This document shows, piece by piece, positions 34,058-43,414 of a stretch of DNA of 64,000 nucleotides. Position 1 is the stretch's first letter, and every line of letters starts with the position of its first letter. Source of the stretch: an uncultured Oceanospirillaceae bacterium (GTDB lineage Bacteria; Pseudomonadota; Gammaproteobacteria; Pseudomonadales; Balneatricaceae). The position numbers were made by a program, and so were the translations under genes. The notes under the pieces were generated by a model. That model saw only the letters and a program-made list of their open reading frames with translations, had not been told where the DNA came from and searched no databases. The DNA lies in the NCBI GenBank assembly GCA_913057435.1, contig CAJXNY010000014.1:1-64000 (forward strand). The letters are read 5' to 3'.

Positions 34058-35572
34058 TCAGGCGGCTTTCCCCTGCAGCGGAGCAGAGGCGCTTTTTTGT
34101 TTCATCCGCATACTTGAGAAAACAAAGAATACGGACAGGGCGATAAATACCCAGGAAAACGGTGAAGCGAAGAACAGATGGTAGTCAGTGCCAACAATGG
34201 ACATGGCCTGATCCAGATTCTGTTCCAGGAATGGTGTCAGGATAAAGCCGATGATAAACACTGCCGGGTTCAGCCCAACCAGTCGCATGCCGTAACCCAT
34301 TACTGTGAAGGCGATCAGGACCAGGATATCGTCCATATTCTGACCCGCAGTGAAGGCACCGGTGAAGGCAAAGACGGTCACACATGGGAAGATGTAATAG
34401 CGACGTAGCGAAGCCATTTTGACAAAGAACTTGAAGCCAGAGCGTGCGATGCCCAACAGGAACAGATCGGTGATCAGGAACCCTGCAAAAATCGCGTAGA
34501 TGGTTTCTGTATGCTCGAAAAAGATCATCGGGCCAGGCGTCAGGCCGTGGATCAGGAATGCGCCCATCAATAACGCAGCTACATCGTCACCCGGAATACT
34601 CAGGGTCAGCATTGGAATCATGCTGGAGCCGCATACGGCGTTGTTGGCGGATTCTGCCGCAGCAATACCTTCTACAGAACCTTTGCCATACTCTTTGGGC
34701 TTCTTGGAGGTGCGTTTTGCTTCGCCGTAGGCGATGAACGCGGCGGTACTGGAGCCCAGGCCTGGCAGGGCGCCGATAAAGGTACCGATACCACTGGATT
34801 TCAGGATAGTACTGAATACGCTACGGAACTCTTTGAAACTGATACGGTTGTCAGCCGGATTGGGTGAGTGTGTAATCATCATCTCCTGGTGTGGAATCTT
34901 GCGCTTGCGGATTACATTGAAGACCTCAGGCATGACCAGGATACCGATCAGCATCGGTGTAAAGGTAAAGCCGCCCATCAGTTCGGTATAACCAAAGGTG
35001 AAGCGGGCCGCACCGGTAATAGATGACATGCCCACCATCGCAAACAGCATACCCAGACAGCAGGAGAGCAGACCACGGGGGATCGACTCACCGGCCATGG
35101 AGCCGATAACAGTAAAGGCGAACAGCAGCAGGAATACCTTCTCGATCGGACCGGCCTGCAGCGAGATCAAAGAGAAGGGTGCAGCGACAAGGATCAGTAC
35201 CAGTGTTGCCAGCATCTCACCGGAGACTGATGCAAACAAAGACATATCCAGTGCTTTGCCTGCTTTACCTGCTTTGGTTAGTGCATGGCCATCCTGAGCG
35301 GTCAGGAACGAGGCTGCAGCCCCTGGCGTGTTGATCAGGATTGCAGAGATCGAGCCCCCGTAAATACCTGCTTTATAGACCGCCAGCAGCATGGTGATAC
35401 CGATGATCGGATCGACATAAAAGGTCATCGGTAGAATGATGGCGATCGCCATAATGGCGGAGATACCCGGAATGGCGCCAAAAGTAATCCCGATGACTAC
35501 GCCAGCAATGATGCCCAGAATCGGACCGACTGCCAGAATGGAGGTGAAGCCGCTAATAATATTGTCAAACAT
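34058..35572 (-). CDS. tctA: TctA large membrane subunit of tripartite tricarboxylate transporter
   Basis: A 504-residue inner-membrane protein with about 10-12 hydrophobic segments. Family signatures are GITFGAIPGISAIMAIAI, LINTPGAAASFLTAQDGH and GALPGLGSSTAAFIAYGEAK with SANNAVCGSSMIPMLTLSIP. It is the channel-forming subunit for Na+- or H+-coupled uptake of the substrate captured by TctC. It starts 14 bases after tctB. The substrate cannot be read from TctA. Confidence 0.94.
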   Translation of the reverse strand: MFDNIISGFTSILAVGPILGIIAGVVIGITFGAIPGISAIMAIAIILPMTFYVDPIIGITMLLAVYKAGIYGGSISAILINTPGAAASFLTAQDGHALTKAGKAGKALDMSLFASVSGEMLATLVLILVAAPFSLISLQAGPIEKVFLLLFAFTVIGSMAGESIPRGLLSCCLGMLFAMVGMSSITGAARFTFGYTELMGGFTFTPMLIGILVMPEVFNVIRKRKIPHQEMMITHSPNPADNRISFKEFRSVFSTILKSSGIGTFIGALPGLGSSTAAFIAYGEAKRTSKKPKEYGKGSVEGIAAAESANNAVCGSSMIPMLTLSIPGDDVAALLMGAFLIHGLTPGPMIFFEHTETIYAIFAGFLITDLFLLGIARSGFKFFVKMASLRRYYIFPCVTVFAFTGAFTAGQNMDDILVLIAFTVMGYGMRLVGLNPAVFIIGFILTPFLEQNLDQAMSIVGTDYHLFFASPFSWVFIALSVFFVFSSMRMKQKSASAPLQGKAA

Positions 35573-35586
35573 CTGATTATTTCCCC

Positions 35587-36051
35587 TTACAGAGTCCAGG
35601 TTGGCAGGTATACCCGGAGAAATTCTTTAGATCCGTAATAGATCAGTACGGGAGTGATAACCGACGTGGCAATGATAGGAACCCAGTTGCGTCCGCCGAG
35701 AAGCAGTGCGACAGCGATCATGATAAATGGGGTAGCCACCAGGAAACCTACATGAGGCACGGTGAACCAATAGGCAATAAAGATCCCGATATAGATGAAA
35801 ACACCGGAGAACCCGTTCGTGGTGATGATTTCCTGACCTTCAGGCTGGGTGCCTTTGGCTAGCTTTCTGAAGGACTGGATAGAAATAGTTGCAGCAAAGA
35901 TAATGATCAGACCCGCAACGAGGCGAGGCAAAAACATAGAGCCCAGGTCGCTTTCGGCGCCGCCTTCTACAAGGCCATCGTTGGTAAAAATGATCACGGA
36001 AACGATGATCAAAAACGTCGATAAGACGACGTCTATTTTTCTTCTATCCAT
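35587..36051 (-). CDS. tctB: TctB small membrane subunit
   Basis: A 154-residue membrane protein with four hydrophobic segments, starting MDRRKIDVVLSTFLIIVSVI and containing LGSMFLPRLVAGLIIIFA, as in TctB. It is first in the operon, with its promoter in the 469-base divergent region shared with ridA. Confidence 0.9.
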   Translation of the reverse strand: MDRRKIDVVLSTFLIIVSVIIFTNDGLVEGGAESDLGSMFLPRLVAGLIIIFAATISIQSFRKLAKGTQPEGQEIITTNGFSGVFIYIGIFIAYWFTVPHVGFLVATPFIMIAVALLLGGRNWVPIIATSVITPVLIYYGSKEFLRVYLPTWTL

Positions 36052-36520
36052 TGTAATACCTCAATATTTCTTATTTTTATCGGCCTGACCCTGTTGCCAG
36101 AGCATGGATGTGGCTGGCAGTTGAGCCCGTTCTGCTAACTGAACGGTCACAGGCTGAAGGCTGCTGTTTGATTCAGTCTAAACAAACCAAACATAGAAAC
36201 AATTCGGAAAAATATTTGATTATATAAATTATTCTTATGTTTTCGTTCGTGTCGGCGATGTCTCTATTGCTGCGTAAGGGTTGAGTGGGCCTGTCTGTTA
36301 TTCATAGCGGATAACTGCGAGTAGTGGCAGGCGCATCAGGTTTGAATATTCCACAAAACATAAGCAAACCTGATGAAATATTAAATATTTACGATTAGGC
36401 ATTATGTTTTTGGCATGAATAATAGTGTTTACGACGCTGACCATAAGGGTTTCAGGCAGGAGAGTGAGTACTCCAGCTGATCGGTCAGTGGAAAAACAAT
36501 AAACACGAAGTGAGTACGAC
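36052..36520. other. Divergent control region between tctB and ridA
   Basis: 469 bases without a gene. The part 36180-36240 is very AT-rich (ATATTTGATTATATAAATTATTC) and probably holds the tct promoter, and 36370-36420 is AT-rich before ridA. This is the expected place for LysR-regulator binding; several T-N11-A half-patterns exist but I cannot single one out. Confidence 0.5.
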
Positions 36521-36868
36521 ATGATCCAGCGCCAACATTCTAATCAACGTATGAGCCAGTTGGTGAGTTTCGCCAATATGGTCTGGACAGCCGGCCAGGT
36601 GGCGAAAACCCCTACCCTTGATATGGCCGGGCAGACCGGCGAAGTGCTGGCGCAAATCGATGCGCTGCTGGCTGAGGCTGGTACCGATAAACGCAATCTG
36701 CTTAATGCCACGATCTGGGTGTCGGATATCAGTCAGTTTGCTGAGATGAACGCGGTATGGGATGCCTGGGTGGACAGTGAAAATCCACCGGCCCGGGCCT
36801 GTGTTGAGGCGCAGCTGGCTCGGCCTGAGCTGCTGGTAGAGATTCAGGTGGTTGCCGCCAAAATATAA
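36521..36868 (+). CDS. RidA-family imine deaminase
   Basis: A 115-residue YjgF/YER057c/UK114 protein. Conserved elements are VWTAGQVA, LLNATIWVSDISQF, and the Arg-containing ARACVEAQLARPELLVEIQV whose arginine binds the carboxylate in RidA. RidA enzymes hydrolyse reactive 2-imino acids to keto acids and ammonia. It lies 37 bases before a DadA-like flavoenzyme that would produce such imines, and both are divergent from tctBAC. Confidence 0.9.
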   Translation: MIQRQHSNQRMSQLVSFANMVWTAGQVAKTPTLDMAGQTGEVLAQIDALLAEAGTDKRNLLNATIWVSDISQFAEMNAVWDAWVDSENPPARACVEAQLARPELLVEIQVVAAKI

Positions 36869-36905
36869 GCTTATAGAGGCGTGGTGATTCCACCACGTAA
36901 CGACT

Positions 36906-38147
36906 ATGCAAAGTTCAACGATTGGAATTTTAGGGGCGGGTATTGTCGGCCTCTCGGCGGCACTGCATCTGCAAAAAGCGGGCTACCAGGTCACATTGAT
37001 TGATAAAGAGCTGCCCGGCATGGGTGTCTCATTTGGCAACGCGGGCTTGTTTGCTGATTATGCCTGCCTGCCATTCAGCACCTTTGCGATGATGCGCAAA
37101 ATGCCCGCCATGCTGATGGATAAAAACAGCCCACTGTCGATGCAGCGTAGTTATTTGCCCTCGCTGATGCCGTATGGCTGGGGCTTCTTTAAAGCCTGCT
37201 TTGCCCAGAATTACGAACAGGGAAAAGCAGCGCTGAAAAGCTTGCAGGCTATTGCACGACAAGCTGACCAGACATTGCTGGACCTGACCGATGGCCACCA
37301 TCTGATTAAATCCCAGGGGTGCCTGGGATTATTCTCAACCGAAGAAAGCTTTGCGGCTGGGCAGCGTGGTGATCTTCAGGAGCGCAGGGAGCAGGGGGTT
37401 AATCTTGAGTTTCTCAGTGCTGAGCAGGTGGGTGAATTAGAGCCTGATTTATCCGGCTTTCACGTGGGGGGTGTTTTTTATCCCGATACCCGCTTCACGA
37501 TTAGCCCGATTGAATTAAGCCGCTGCTATGCACAGCACTTTATCGCCAATGGTGGCGTCATCCTGCAGGATGAAGTGCAGGCTGTGGTGCCTGGCGATAA
37601 CGATGTTGTGGTTCGCCTGAGTGATCGGGTGGTTGAGTATGATCAGGTTGTGGTATGTGCCGGTGTGGCATCAAAGGCGATTCTCGCGCCGCTGGGGGTG
37701 AAAGTACCGCTAGTCAGCGAGCGTGGCTACCATCTGACGCTGGATACGGGTGCTAAATCCCTGTCCCGGCCGGTCGGCTGGCTGGATAAATCCGTGTTTC
37801 TTACGCCAATGGACGGCGGTGTACGGCTGGCGGGTACGGCAGAGTTTGCGGCGGTGGATGCACCGCTCAATCCAGAGCGCACCGATGTGATGCTGGAACA
37901 CGCCAGGGTCATGCTGGGTGAGGAGCCGTCGATAAAGTCGACCTGGGTGGGCAGTCGCCCATCAACGCCGGACTCGTTACCGATCATCGGGCCACTGGCG
38001 CAGCATCCCAGGATAACTGTGGGCTTTGGCCATGGGCATCTGGGGCTGACCCTGGGTGCCGTCACCGGGAAATTAATTACAGAATCTATACAGGGACGGG
38101 AAGGATCGGTGGATCTGAAGCCGTTCTCTGCCGCACGTTTTAGCTGA
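36906..38147 (+). CDS. DadA-like FAD-dependent amino-acid dehydrogenase
   Basis: A 413-residue flavoprotein of the DAO family. The N-terminal dinucleotide-binding motif is IGILGAGIVGLSAALHLQKAG with the acidic end LIDKE; FGNAGLFADYACLPF, FYPDTRFTISPIELSR and the C-terminal GFGHGHLGLTLGAVTGKLI match D-amino-acid dehydrogenases (DadA). It should oxidise a D-amino acid or similar amine to an imine and pass electrons to the membrane quinone pool. It sits between ridA and a racemase homologue, a logical catabolic order. The substrate is inferred to be acidic from the transporter. Confidence 0.88.
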   Translation: MQSSTIGILGAGIVGLSAALHLQKAGYQVTLIDKELPGMGVSFGNAGLFADYACLPFSTFAMMRKMPAMLMDKNSPLSMQRSYLPSLMPYGWGFFKACFAQNYEQGKAALKSLQAIARQADQTLLDLTDGHHLIKSQGCLGLFSTEESFAAGQRGDLQERREQGVNLEFLSAEQVGELEPDLSGFHVGGVFYPDTRFTISPIELSRCYAQHFIANGGVILQDEVQAVVPGDNDVVVRLSDRVVEYDQVVVCAGVASKAILAPLGVKVPLVSERGYHLTLDTGAKSLSRPVGWLDKSVFLTPMDGGVRLAGTAEFAAVDAPLNPERTDVMLEHARVMLGEEPSIKSTWVGSRPSTPDSLPIIGPLAQHPRITVGFGHGHLGLTLGAVTGKLITESIQGREGSVDLKPFSAARFS

Positions 38148-38159
38148 TAGGGTGTTTGC

Positions 38160-38876
38160 ATGATTATTAAAGGCGGTATCAATGTTTGCGGGCTGACCAT
38201 CGGGGTTATCTCGCTGGAGTCCTACTTTCCCAAGCCTGCTGGCCATATTAAGCATCCGGCCAGTTTTGAGTTTCCAATGATCTATAACACGGTCAAAGGG
38301 GCGACGATTGATCGCCTGATCCGTGAGCGTGATCCTGAGTTGCTGAAACCGTTTATTGAAGCGGCACAGGAACTGGAGCGTGAAGGAGTTAAAGCAATTA
38401 CTGGCAGCTGCGGTTTTCTGGCACTGCACCAGAAAGAGATTGCTGATGCCGTGAATGTTCCGGTGTTTATGTCCAGCCTGATTCAGGTGCCGCTGGTGTC
38501 CCGATTGCTTAAGCGGGATCAGAAAGTGGGCGTGGTTGTCGCCAATAGTGATGCCCTGAGTACTGATCACCTGAGGGGCGTAGGGATTGTTGATGAGCCG
38601 ATGGTAATTGCCGGTATGCAGCATCAGACGCAGTTTGCCGAGGTTATTCTGCGCGGTGATACCGATGATCTGGACATGGAGCTGTTTGAGGCGGAGCTGT
38701 GCTCGGTGATTCAAAGCATGCTGACTGAAAATCCAGATGTTGGAGCGCTGGTACTGGAGTGTACGGACCTGTCGCACTTCGCGCCGGTATTGCAGGCAAA
38801 GTTTGGCCTGCCTGTGTTTGACCTGAGCAGCCTGACCCGTATGGTTGCGGCAGCGGTGGATCGTCAGATCGCCTGA
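38160..38876 (+). CDS. Aspartate/glutamate/hydantoin racemase family protein
   Basis: A 238-residue member of the Asp/Glu racemase superfamily. The paired catalytic cysteines appear in AITGSCGFLAL and LVLECTDLSHF, as in cofactor-independent racemases; the N-terminus GLTIGVISLESYFPKPAGHI is unlike classical MurI. It could interconvert L and D forms so that the DadA-like enzyme upstream (12 bases away) can act. The related activities of hydantoin racemase and maleate isomerase are alternatives. It ends the operon before a bidirectional terminator. Confidence 0.83.
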   Translation: MIIKGGINVCGLTIGVISLESYFPKPAGHIKHPASFEFPMIYNTVKGATIDRLIRERDPELLKPFIEAAQELEREGVKAITGSCGFLALHQKEIADAVNVPVFMSSLIQVPLVSRLLKRDQKVGVVVANSDALSTDHLRGVGIVDEPMVIAGMQHQTQFAEVILRGDTDDLDMELFEAELCSVIQSMLTENPDVGALVLECTDLSHFAPVLQAKFGLPVFDLSSLTRMVAAAVDRQIA

Positions 38877-38934
38877 TCTGGTTTTGTATGCCGTCAGTCG
38901 TCTGTACTGGCGGTTTACAGGTGAAAGCATAAAC

Positions 38935-38964
38935 AAAAACGGCGACCCTCGGGTCGCCGTTTTT
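38935..38964. terminator. Bidirectional terminator between racemase gene and acnB
   Basis: AAAAACGGCGACCC-TC-GGGTCGCCGTTTTT is a strong stem with A- and T-tracts on the two sides, so it can end both the racemase operon (+) and acnB (-). Confidence 0.92.
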
Positions 38965-38991
38965 AGTTACCAGAGGTAACTCTTACATCAA

Positions 38992-41592
38992 TTAAGCTTC
39001 AACAGTCGGGATCACTGAAGAGGCTTTATTAACGTACGTTTCGATCTGATCGAAGTTCAGGTAGCGGTATACATCGGCAGCCATGCTGTCGATCTGCGTC
39101 GCGTATTCCATGTACTCAGCAACCGTTGGCAGCTTGCCGGTCAGGGCAGCAACCGCAGCCAGCTCGGCGGAGGACAGGTATACGTTAGCACCGGTACCCA
39201 GACGGTTCGGGAAGTTACGTGTAGAGGTGGAAACAACTGTTGTGTTGTCGCCTACACGTGCCTGGTTACCCATACACAGGGAACAACCTGGCATCTCCAT
39301 ACGTGCGCCAGCTTTGCCGAAGATGTTGTAGTAACCCTCTTCCGTCAGCTGAGCGGCATCCATCTTGGTCGGTGGTGCAATCCACAGACGCGTTGGAACC
39401 GATTTACCGGATGCTTCCAGCAGTTTACCTGCCGCACGGAAGTGACCGATGTTGGTCATACAGGAACCGATGAAGACTTCATCGATTTTCTCGCCAGACA
39501 GCTCGGACAGGACTTTTACGTCATCCGGGTCGTTCGGGCAGGCCAGGATTGGCTCTTTAACATCGTTCAGGTCGATCTCGATAACCGCAGCGTAGTCAGC
39601 GTCAGCGTCGCCTTCCATCAGCTGTGGATCTGCCAGCCATGCTTCCATACCGGCGATACGACGCTCGATGGTACGAACATCGCCGTAACCTTCAGAGATC
39701 ATCCACTTGAGCATGGTGATGTTGGAGTTCAGGTACTCGGCAATCGGTGCTTCGTTCAGCTTGATAGAACACGCCGCAGCGGAGCGCTCTGCAGCGGAGT
39801 CAGACAGTTCGAATGCCTGCTCTACTTTCAGATCTGGCAGACCTTCGATTTCCAGGATGCGACCGGAGAAGATGTTCTTCTTACCGGCTTTGGCAACGGT
39901 CAGCAGACCCTGTTTGATCGCGTAGTAAGGGATGGCGTTAACCAGATCACGTAGCGTGATACCTGGCTGCAGCGTGTCGCCCTTGAAGCGAACCAGTACA
40001 GACTCAGGCATATCCAGTGGCATTACGCCCGTGGCCGCTGCGAATGCAACCAGGCCGGAACCGGCTGGGAAGGAGATACCGATTGGGAAACGGGTGTGGG
40101 AGTCACCACCGGTGCCCACAGTATCCGGCAGCAGCATACGGTTCAGCCAGGAGTGGATTACACCGTCACCAGGGCGCAGAGAGACACCGCCACGGTTCAT
40201 GATGAAATCTGGCAGGGTATGGTGCGTGTTCACGTCAACTGGCTTAGGGTACGCCGCAGTGTGACAGAAAGACTGCATGGTCAGATCGGCGGAGAAGCCC
40301 AGACATGCCAGATCTTTCAGTTCATCACGGGTCATCGGACCTGTAGTGTCCTGAGAACCAACCGTGGTCATCTTAGGTTCGCAGTAAGTGCCTGGACGAA
40401 TGCCGTCTACGCCACATGCTTTACCCACCATTTTCTGCGCCAGGGAGTAGCCTTTGCCGGTGTCAGCTGGCTGCTCTGGTGCGCGGAACAGATCTGTTGC
40501 CGGGAGGCTCAGAGCTTCACGGGCTTTGTCTGTCAGGCCACGACCGATGATCAGCGGGATACGACCGCCTGCACGAACTTCGTCCAGCAGTACCGGTGTT
40601 TTCAGGCCGAATGTGCACAGCTCAGCACCGGTTTCAGCGTTAACAGCACGGCCTTCGTATGGGTAAACGTCGACAACGTCGCCCATGTGCATGCCGGATG
40701 TGTCCATCTCGATTGGCAGTGCGCCAGCATCTTCCATGGTGTTGAAGAAGATTGGAGCGATCTTGTCGCCGAAGCAGTAACCGCCAGCACGTTTGTTCGG
40801 TACGGCCGGGATGTCGTCGCCGAAGAACCACAGTACGGAGTTAGTTGCCGATTTACGGGAAGAACCGGTACCCACAACGTCACCTACATAGGCAACCGGG
40901 TGGCCTTTGGCTTTTACGTCTTCGATCTGCTTCAGTGGGCCAACAACGCCCTGTTCCTGAGGCTCGATACCTTCACGCGCCATTTTCAGCATAGCGTTGG
41001 CGTGCAGTGGGATATCAGGACGGGTAAATGCGTCCGGTGCTGGAGACAGATCGTCGGTGTTGGTTTCGCCTGGTACCTTGAATACGGTAACAGTGATCTT
41101 CTCAGCCAGTGCTGGCTTGGACGTGAACCATTCAGCGTTCGCCCAGGATTCAACCACCTGTTTAGCGAAAGTGTTGCCCGCGTCCATTTTTTCTTTAACG
41201 TCATGGAAGGCGTCAAACATCAGCAACGTGCCAGACAGGGCCGTTGCCGCTGCAGGTGCCAGAGCGTCGTTATCCAGTGCGTCGATCAGCGGCTCGATGT
41301 TGTAACCACCCAGCATGGTACCCAGCAGCTCAACCGCTTTAACAGCGTCGATCAGTGGGGATTGAGCGTCGCCTTTGGCGATAGCGGCCAGGAAGCCTGC
41401 TTTTACGTAAGCAGCCTGGTCAACACCCGCAGGAACACGATTGCTCAGCAGGTCCAGTACAAAATCTTCCTCACCTGCAGGCGGGTTTTTAACCAGCTCA
41501 ACCAGCGCAGCTGTCTGATCGGCGTCCAGCGCTTTTGGGGGTACACCCAGAGCAGCGCGTTCTTCTACATGTTTACGATAAGCTTCAAGCAC
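38992..41592 (-). CDS. acnB: Aconitate hydratase B
   Basis: An 866-residue AcnB: N-terminal HEAT-like domain ([40 protein letters not shown]), then the swivel and the catalytic part with the cysteines in [12 protein letters not shown] and [12 protein letters not shown]. It interconverts citrate and isocitrate and by family also hydrates 2-methylaconitate to methylisocitrate. I choose GTG at 41592 because GAGGG lies seven bases upstream and the product then begins and is as long as other AcnB proteins (about 865); the ATGs at 41616 and 41670 add unsupported residues. A PrpR-type operator adjoins its promoter. Confidence 0.95.
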   Translation of the reverse strand: MLEAYRKHVEERAALGVPPKALDADQTAALVELVKNPPAGEEDFVLDLLSNRVPAGVDQAAYVKAGFLAAIAKGDAQSPLIDAVKAVELLGTMLGGYNIEPLIDALDNDALAPAAATALSGTLLMFDAFHDVKEKMDAGNTFAKQVVESWANAEWFTSKPALAEKITVTVFKVPGETNTDDLSPAPDAFTRPDIPLHANAMLKMAREGIEPQEQGVVGPLKQIEDVKAKGHPVAYVGDVVGTGSSRKSATNSVLWFFGDDIPAVPNKRAGGYCFGDKIAPIFFNTMEDAGALPIEMDTSGMHMGDVVDVYPYEGRAVNAETGAELCTFGLKTPVLLDEVRAGGRIPLIIGRGLTDKAREALSLPATDLFRAPEQPADTGKGYSLAQKMVGKACGVDGIRPGTYCEPKMTTVGSQDTTGPMTRDELKDLACLGFSADLTMQSFCHTAAYPKPVDVNTHHTLPDFIMNRGGVSLRPGDGVIHSWLNRMLLPDTVGTGGDSHTRFPIGISFPAGSGLVAFAAATGVMPLDMPESVLVRFKGDTLQPGITLRDLVNAIPYYAIKQGLLTVAKAGKKNIFSGRILEIEGLPDLKVEQAFELSDSAAERSAAACSIKLNEAPIAEYLNSNITMLKWMISEGYGDVRTIERRIAGMEAWLADPQLMEGDADADYAAVIEIDLNDVKEPILACPNDPDDVKVLSELSGEKIDEVFIGSCMTNIGHFRAAGKLLEASGKSVPTRLWIAPPTKMDAAQLTEEGYYNIFGKAGARMEMPGCSLCMGNQARVGDNTTVVSTSTRNFPNRLGTGANVYLSSAELAAVAALTGKLPTVAEYMEYATQIDSMAADVYRYLNFDQIETYVNKASSVIPTVEA

Positions 41593-41687
41593 GATATAGC
41601 CCTCATCTGTTGTCATCGCCGAGTATTGCGTTCTACTTATCTCGGCGGCTATCGATACGGAATCGATCAATTCGATTGACGCGGCGG

Positions 41688-41716
41688 ATTTTAGCCAAAA
41701 CGGTCGTAAATGTTAA
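41688..41716 (-). promoter_or_regulatory. Sigma-70 promoter of acnB
   Basis: On the minus strand TTAACA (41716-41711) and TAAAAT (41693-41688) are exactly 17 bases apart, about 95 bases before the GTG start. Confidence 0.6.
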
Positions 41717-41718
41717 GT

Positions 41719-41730
41719 TTTGTCGACAAT
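41719..41730. promoter_or_regulatory. PrpR-type operator upstream of acnB
   Basis: TTTGTCGACAAT matches the perfect palindrome in front of gntR-prp at 11 of 12 positions and contains its full TTGTCGACAA core. It ends three bases upstream of the acnB -35 element, a position compatible with either repression or activation. Confidence 0.7.
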
Positions 41731-42185
41731 CTGAGGCCTTAGACTTTGGCCTGAAAACGAGCATTTCATAACAATATTTCATGTACTGTATGCTATTAAC
41801 TATTTGATATGTAAAGGTTAAAAATATTTCGTGACAATTGCTTTTATGCTTTTAAATGGCTGAATTAAACAAAAAATTCAAAATAATTCGGCCTGTTTTG
41901 GACTGCTTTTTTCTGCCAGATGAGGGTTGTTGATATTGCATCGCATTATTATTTGTTATTGGTTGTCAAAAACAGATGTATTAGTCTCATTTGTGACGGG
42001 TTCGGCGAGGTTCGTTACTTTTGCTCTCAGTCAGAACCTGGGCAGGGCAAAAGGTCGGCATCAGATCAACGCAGGTGCAGCATTGCACTGCTAAAGTTGT
42101 ACGCACCTGTTGCGGTGTTATACGTAACAGGTTTGGGTTTGTGGTGGTGCAGGACGACTGTTCTTAAGTAAGGTTTGGTGAGCAT
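41731..42185. other. Divergent intergenic region acnB / PAS protein
   Basis: No gene is seen. An AGGCC/GGCCT pair brackets 41734-41752, bases 41760-41930 are strongly AT-rich, and no clear promoter for the PAS gene could be fixed. Confidence 0.45.
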
Positions 42186-42659
42186 ATGAAAGGTAATTGT
42201 GTAACGCGGGTTGAGGTGGCTGGATTGCAGCAAAATGCCGGGATCGGTGGCAGGTATGTAACTGGCATTGAACGGCCTTTCCCTGAGGATGCGATTATTG
42301 TATCTCGCACAGACCCTGAGGGCGTGATTACCCATGTGAATCAGGCGCTGGTTGATATTTCGGGTTACTGCCAGCAGGAGTTGCTTGGTCAGCGGCATAA
42401 TCTGTTGCGCCACCCGGATATGCCCTGTGATGTGTTCGCGCAGATGTGGCTGACCATTGGTCAGGGTCGGCGCTGGCATGGCTATTTGAAAAACCGGTGT
42501 AAAGACGGTAGTCATTACTGGGTAAAAGCGACGGTGATGCCAAATATCCGTCAGGGCCAGTTGCTGGGCTATACCTCAGTGCGTAAAAAACCGTCCAGGG
42601 TCAAGGTGGATGCCTGTGAAGCGCTGTATGCTCGCATGCGCGCTGAGAGCCATGGCTGA
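42186..42659 (+). CDS. Aer-like stand-alone PAS protein
   Basis: A 157-residue soluble protein made of a single PAS domain: PEDAIIVSRTDPEGVITHVN, ISGYCQQELLGQRHNLLRHPDMP, AQMWLTIGQGRRWHGYLKNR and YWVKATVMPN. This is the pattern of the FAD-binding PAS domain of the aerotaxis receptor Aer, but the membrane and signalling parts are missing. It probably senses redox and acts through a separate partner. The chemoreceptor at 29.9 kb has a different sensor, so the partner is not evident. Confidence 0.82.
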   Translation: MKGNCVTRVEVAGLQQNAGIGGRYVTGIERPFPEDAIIVSRTDPEGVITHVNQALVDISGYCQQELLGQRHNLLRHPDMPCDVFAQMWLTIGQGRRWHGYLKNRCKDGSHYWVKATVMPNIRQGQLLGYTSVRKKPSRVKVDACEALYARMRAESHG

Positions 42660-42717
42660 TTATGGCAGCGGCCGTTATAATGCCCACCGATTCTGACGTA
42701 GATAGAAAAGATTATTT

Positions 42718-43329
42718 ATGGATGCACTAGACGAAATAAAAGAGTTTCTGGCCTGTGAAACACCGGACAGCTGGATTGAGCTGGCACGCCAGCCTGAAAG
42801 CCAGCCCGTGCTGTTGATTGATCATGCCCATTGTGAAAAAAAAGCGGCATCCACTGCTATGACGCTGATGTTTCGTTATGTGGACCGTACCGATTTGCTC
42901 AATAAAATGTCCCGCCTTGCTCGTGAGGAGTTGATCCACTTTGAGCAGGTGCTGGCTTTAATGGAAGCACGTGGTGTGCAGTACTGTCATATGTCCCCGG
43001 CCCGTTATGCTGGCGGTATGCGTCAGGATGTGCGTACGTCCGAGCCTGGCAGGCTGGTCGATACGCTGATTGTGGGGGCCTTTATTGAAGCGCGCTCCTG
43101 TGAGCGTTTTGCCAAACTGGCGCCGTTTCTGGATGATGAGCTGGCGAAATTCTACCGTTCGCTGCTGAAGTCCGAAGGACGTCATTATCAGGATTACCTG
43201 GGTCTTGCCAGGGACTATGCGGGTGAGCCGATTGACGAGCGTATTGCGCATTTTCGTGAAATCGAACGTGAGTTGATTGAGTCTGCTGACTCGACCGAGT
43301 TTCGTTTCCATAGCGGAGCGCCTGCCTGA
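42718..43329 (+). CDS. miaE: tRNA 2-methylthio-N6-isopentenyladenosine hydroxylase MiaE
   Basis: A 203-residue non-haem di-iron monooxygenase hydroxylating ms2i6A37 of tRNAs to ms2io6A. Iron ligands are visible in the four-helix bundle: DHAHCEKKAA, REELIHFEQV, FIEARSCERF and KSEGRHYQDYL. The length matches the family. It is a cytoplasmic, oxygen-dependent tRNA modification enzyme that is separate from miaA/miaB here. A strong bidirectional terminator follows. Confidence 0.93.
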   Translation: MDALDEIKEFLACETPDSWIELARQPESQPVLLIDHAHCEKKAASTAMTLMFRYVDRTDLLNKMSRLAREELIHFEQVLALMEARGVQYCHMSPARYAGGMRQDVRTSEPGRLVDTLIVGAFIEARSCERFAKLAPFLDDELAKFYRSLLKSEGRHYQDYLGLARDYAGEPIDERIAHFREIERELIESADSTEFRFHSGAPA

Positions 43330-43363
43330 GTGTGACGCCTCGGTAGTCTGGTCATCAGGTAAT

Positions 43364-43399
43364 AAAAAACCGGTCACCCATGGGTGACCGGTTTTTTTT
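43364..43399. terminator. Bidirectional terminator miaE / CHASE-GGDEF gene
   Basis: aaaaaaccggtcaccca and tgggtgaccggtttttt are perfect reverse complements with A- and T-tracts, lying between the two convergent genes. Confidence 0.92.
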
Positions 43400-43414
43400 G
43401 GCCGGGCACCTGAC

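Noticed and set aside
40096-41679. 527-codon open frame antisense to acnB
   Set aside because: It is an antisense shadow: acnB is a clear AcnB on the other strand with strong codon bias, which often leaves long open antisense frames. The shadow product has no recognisable domain.
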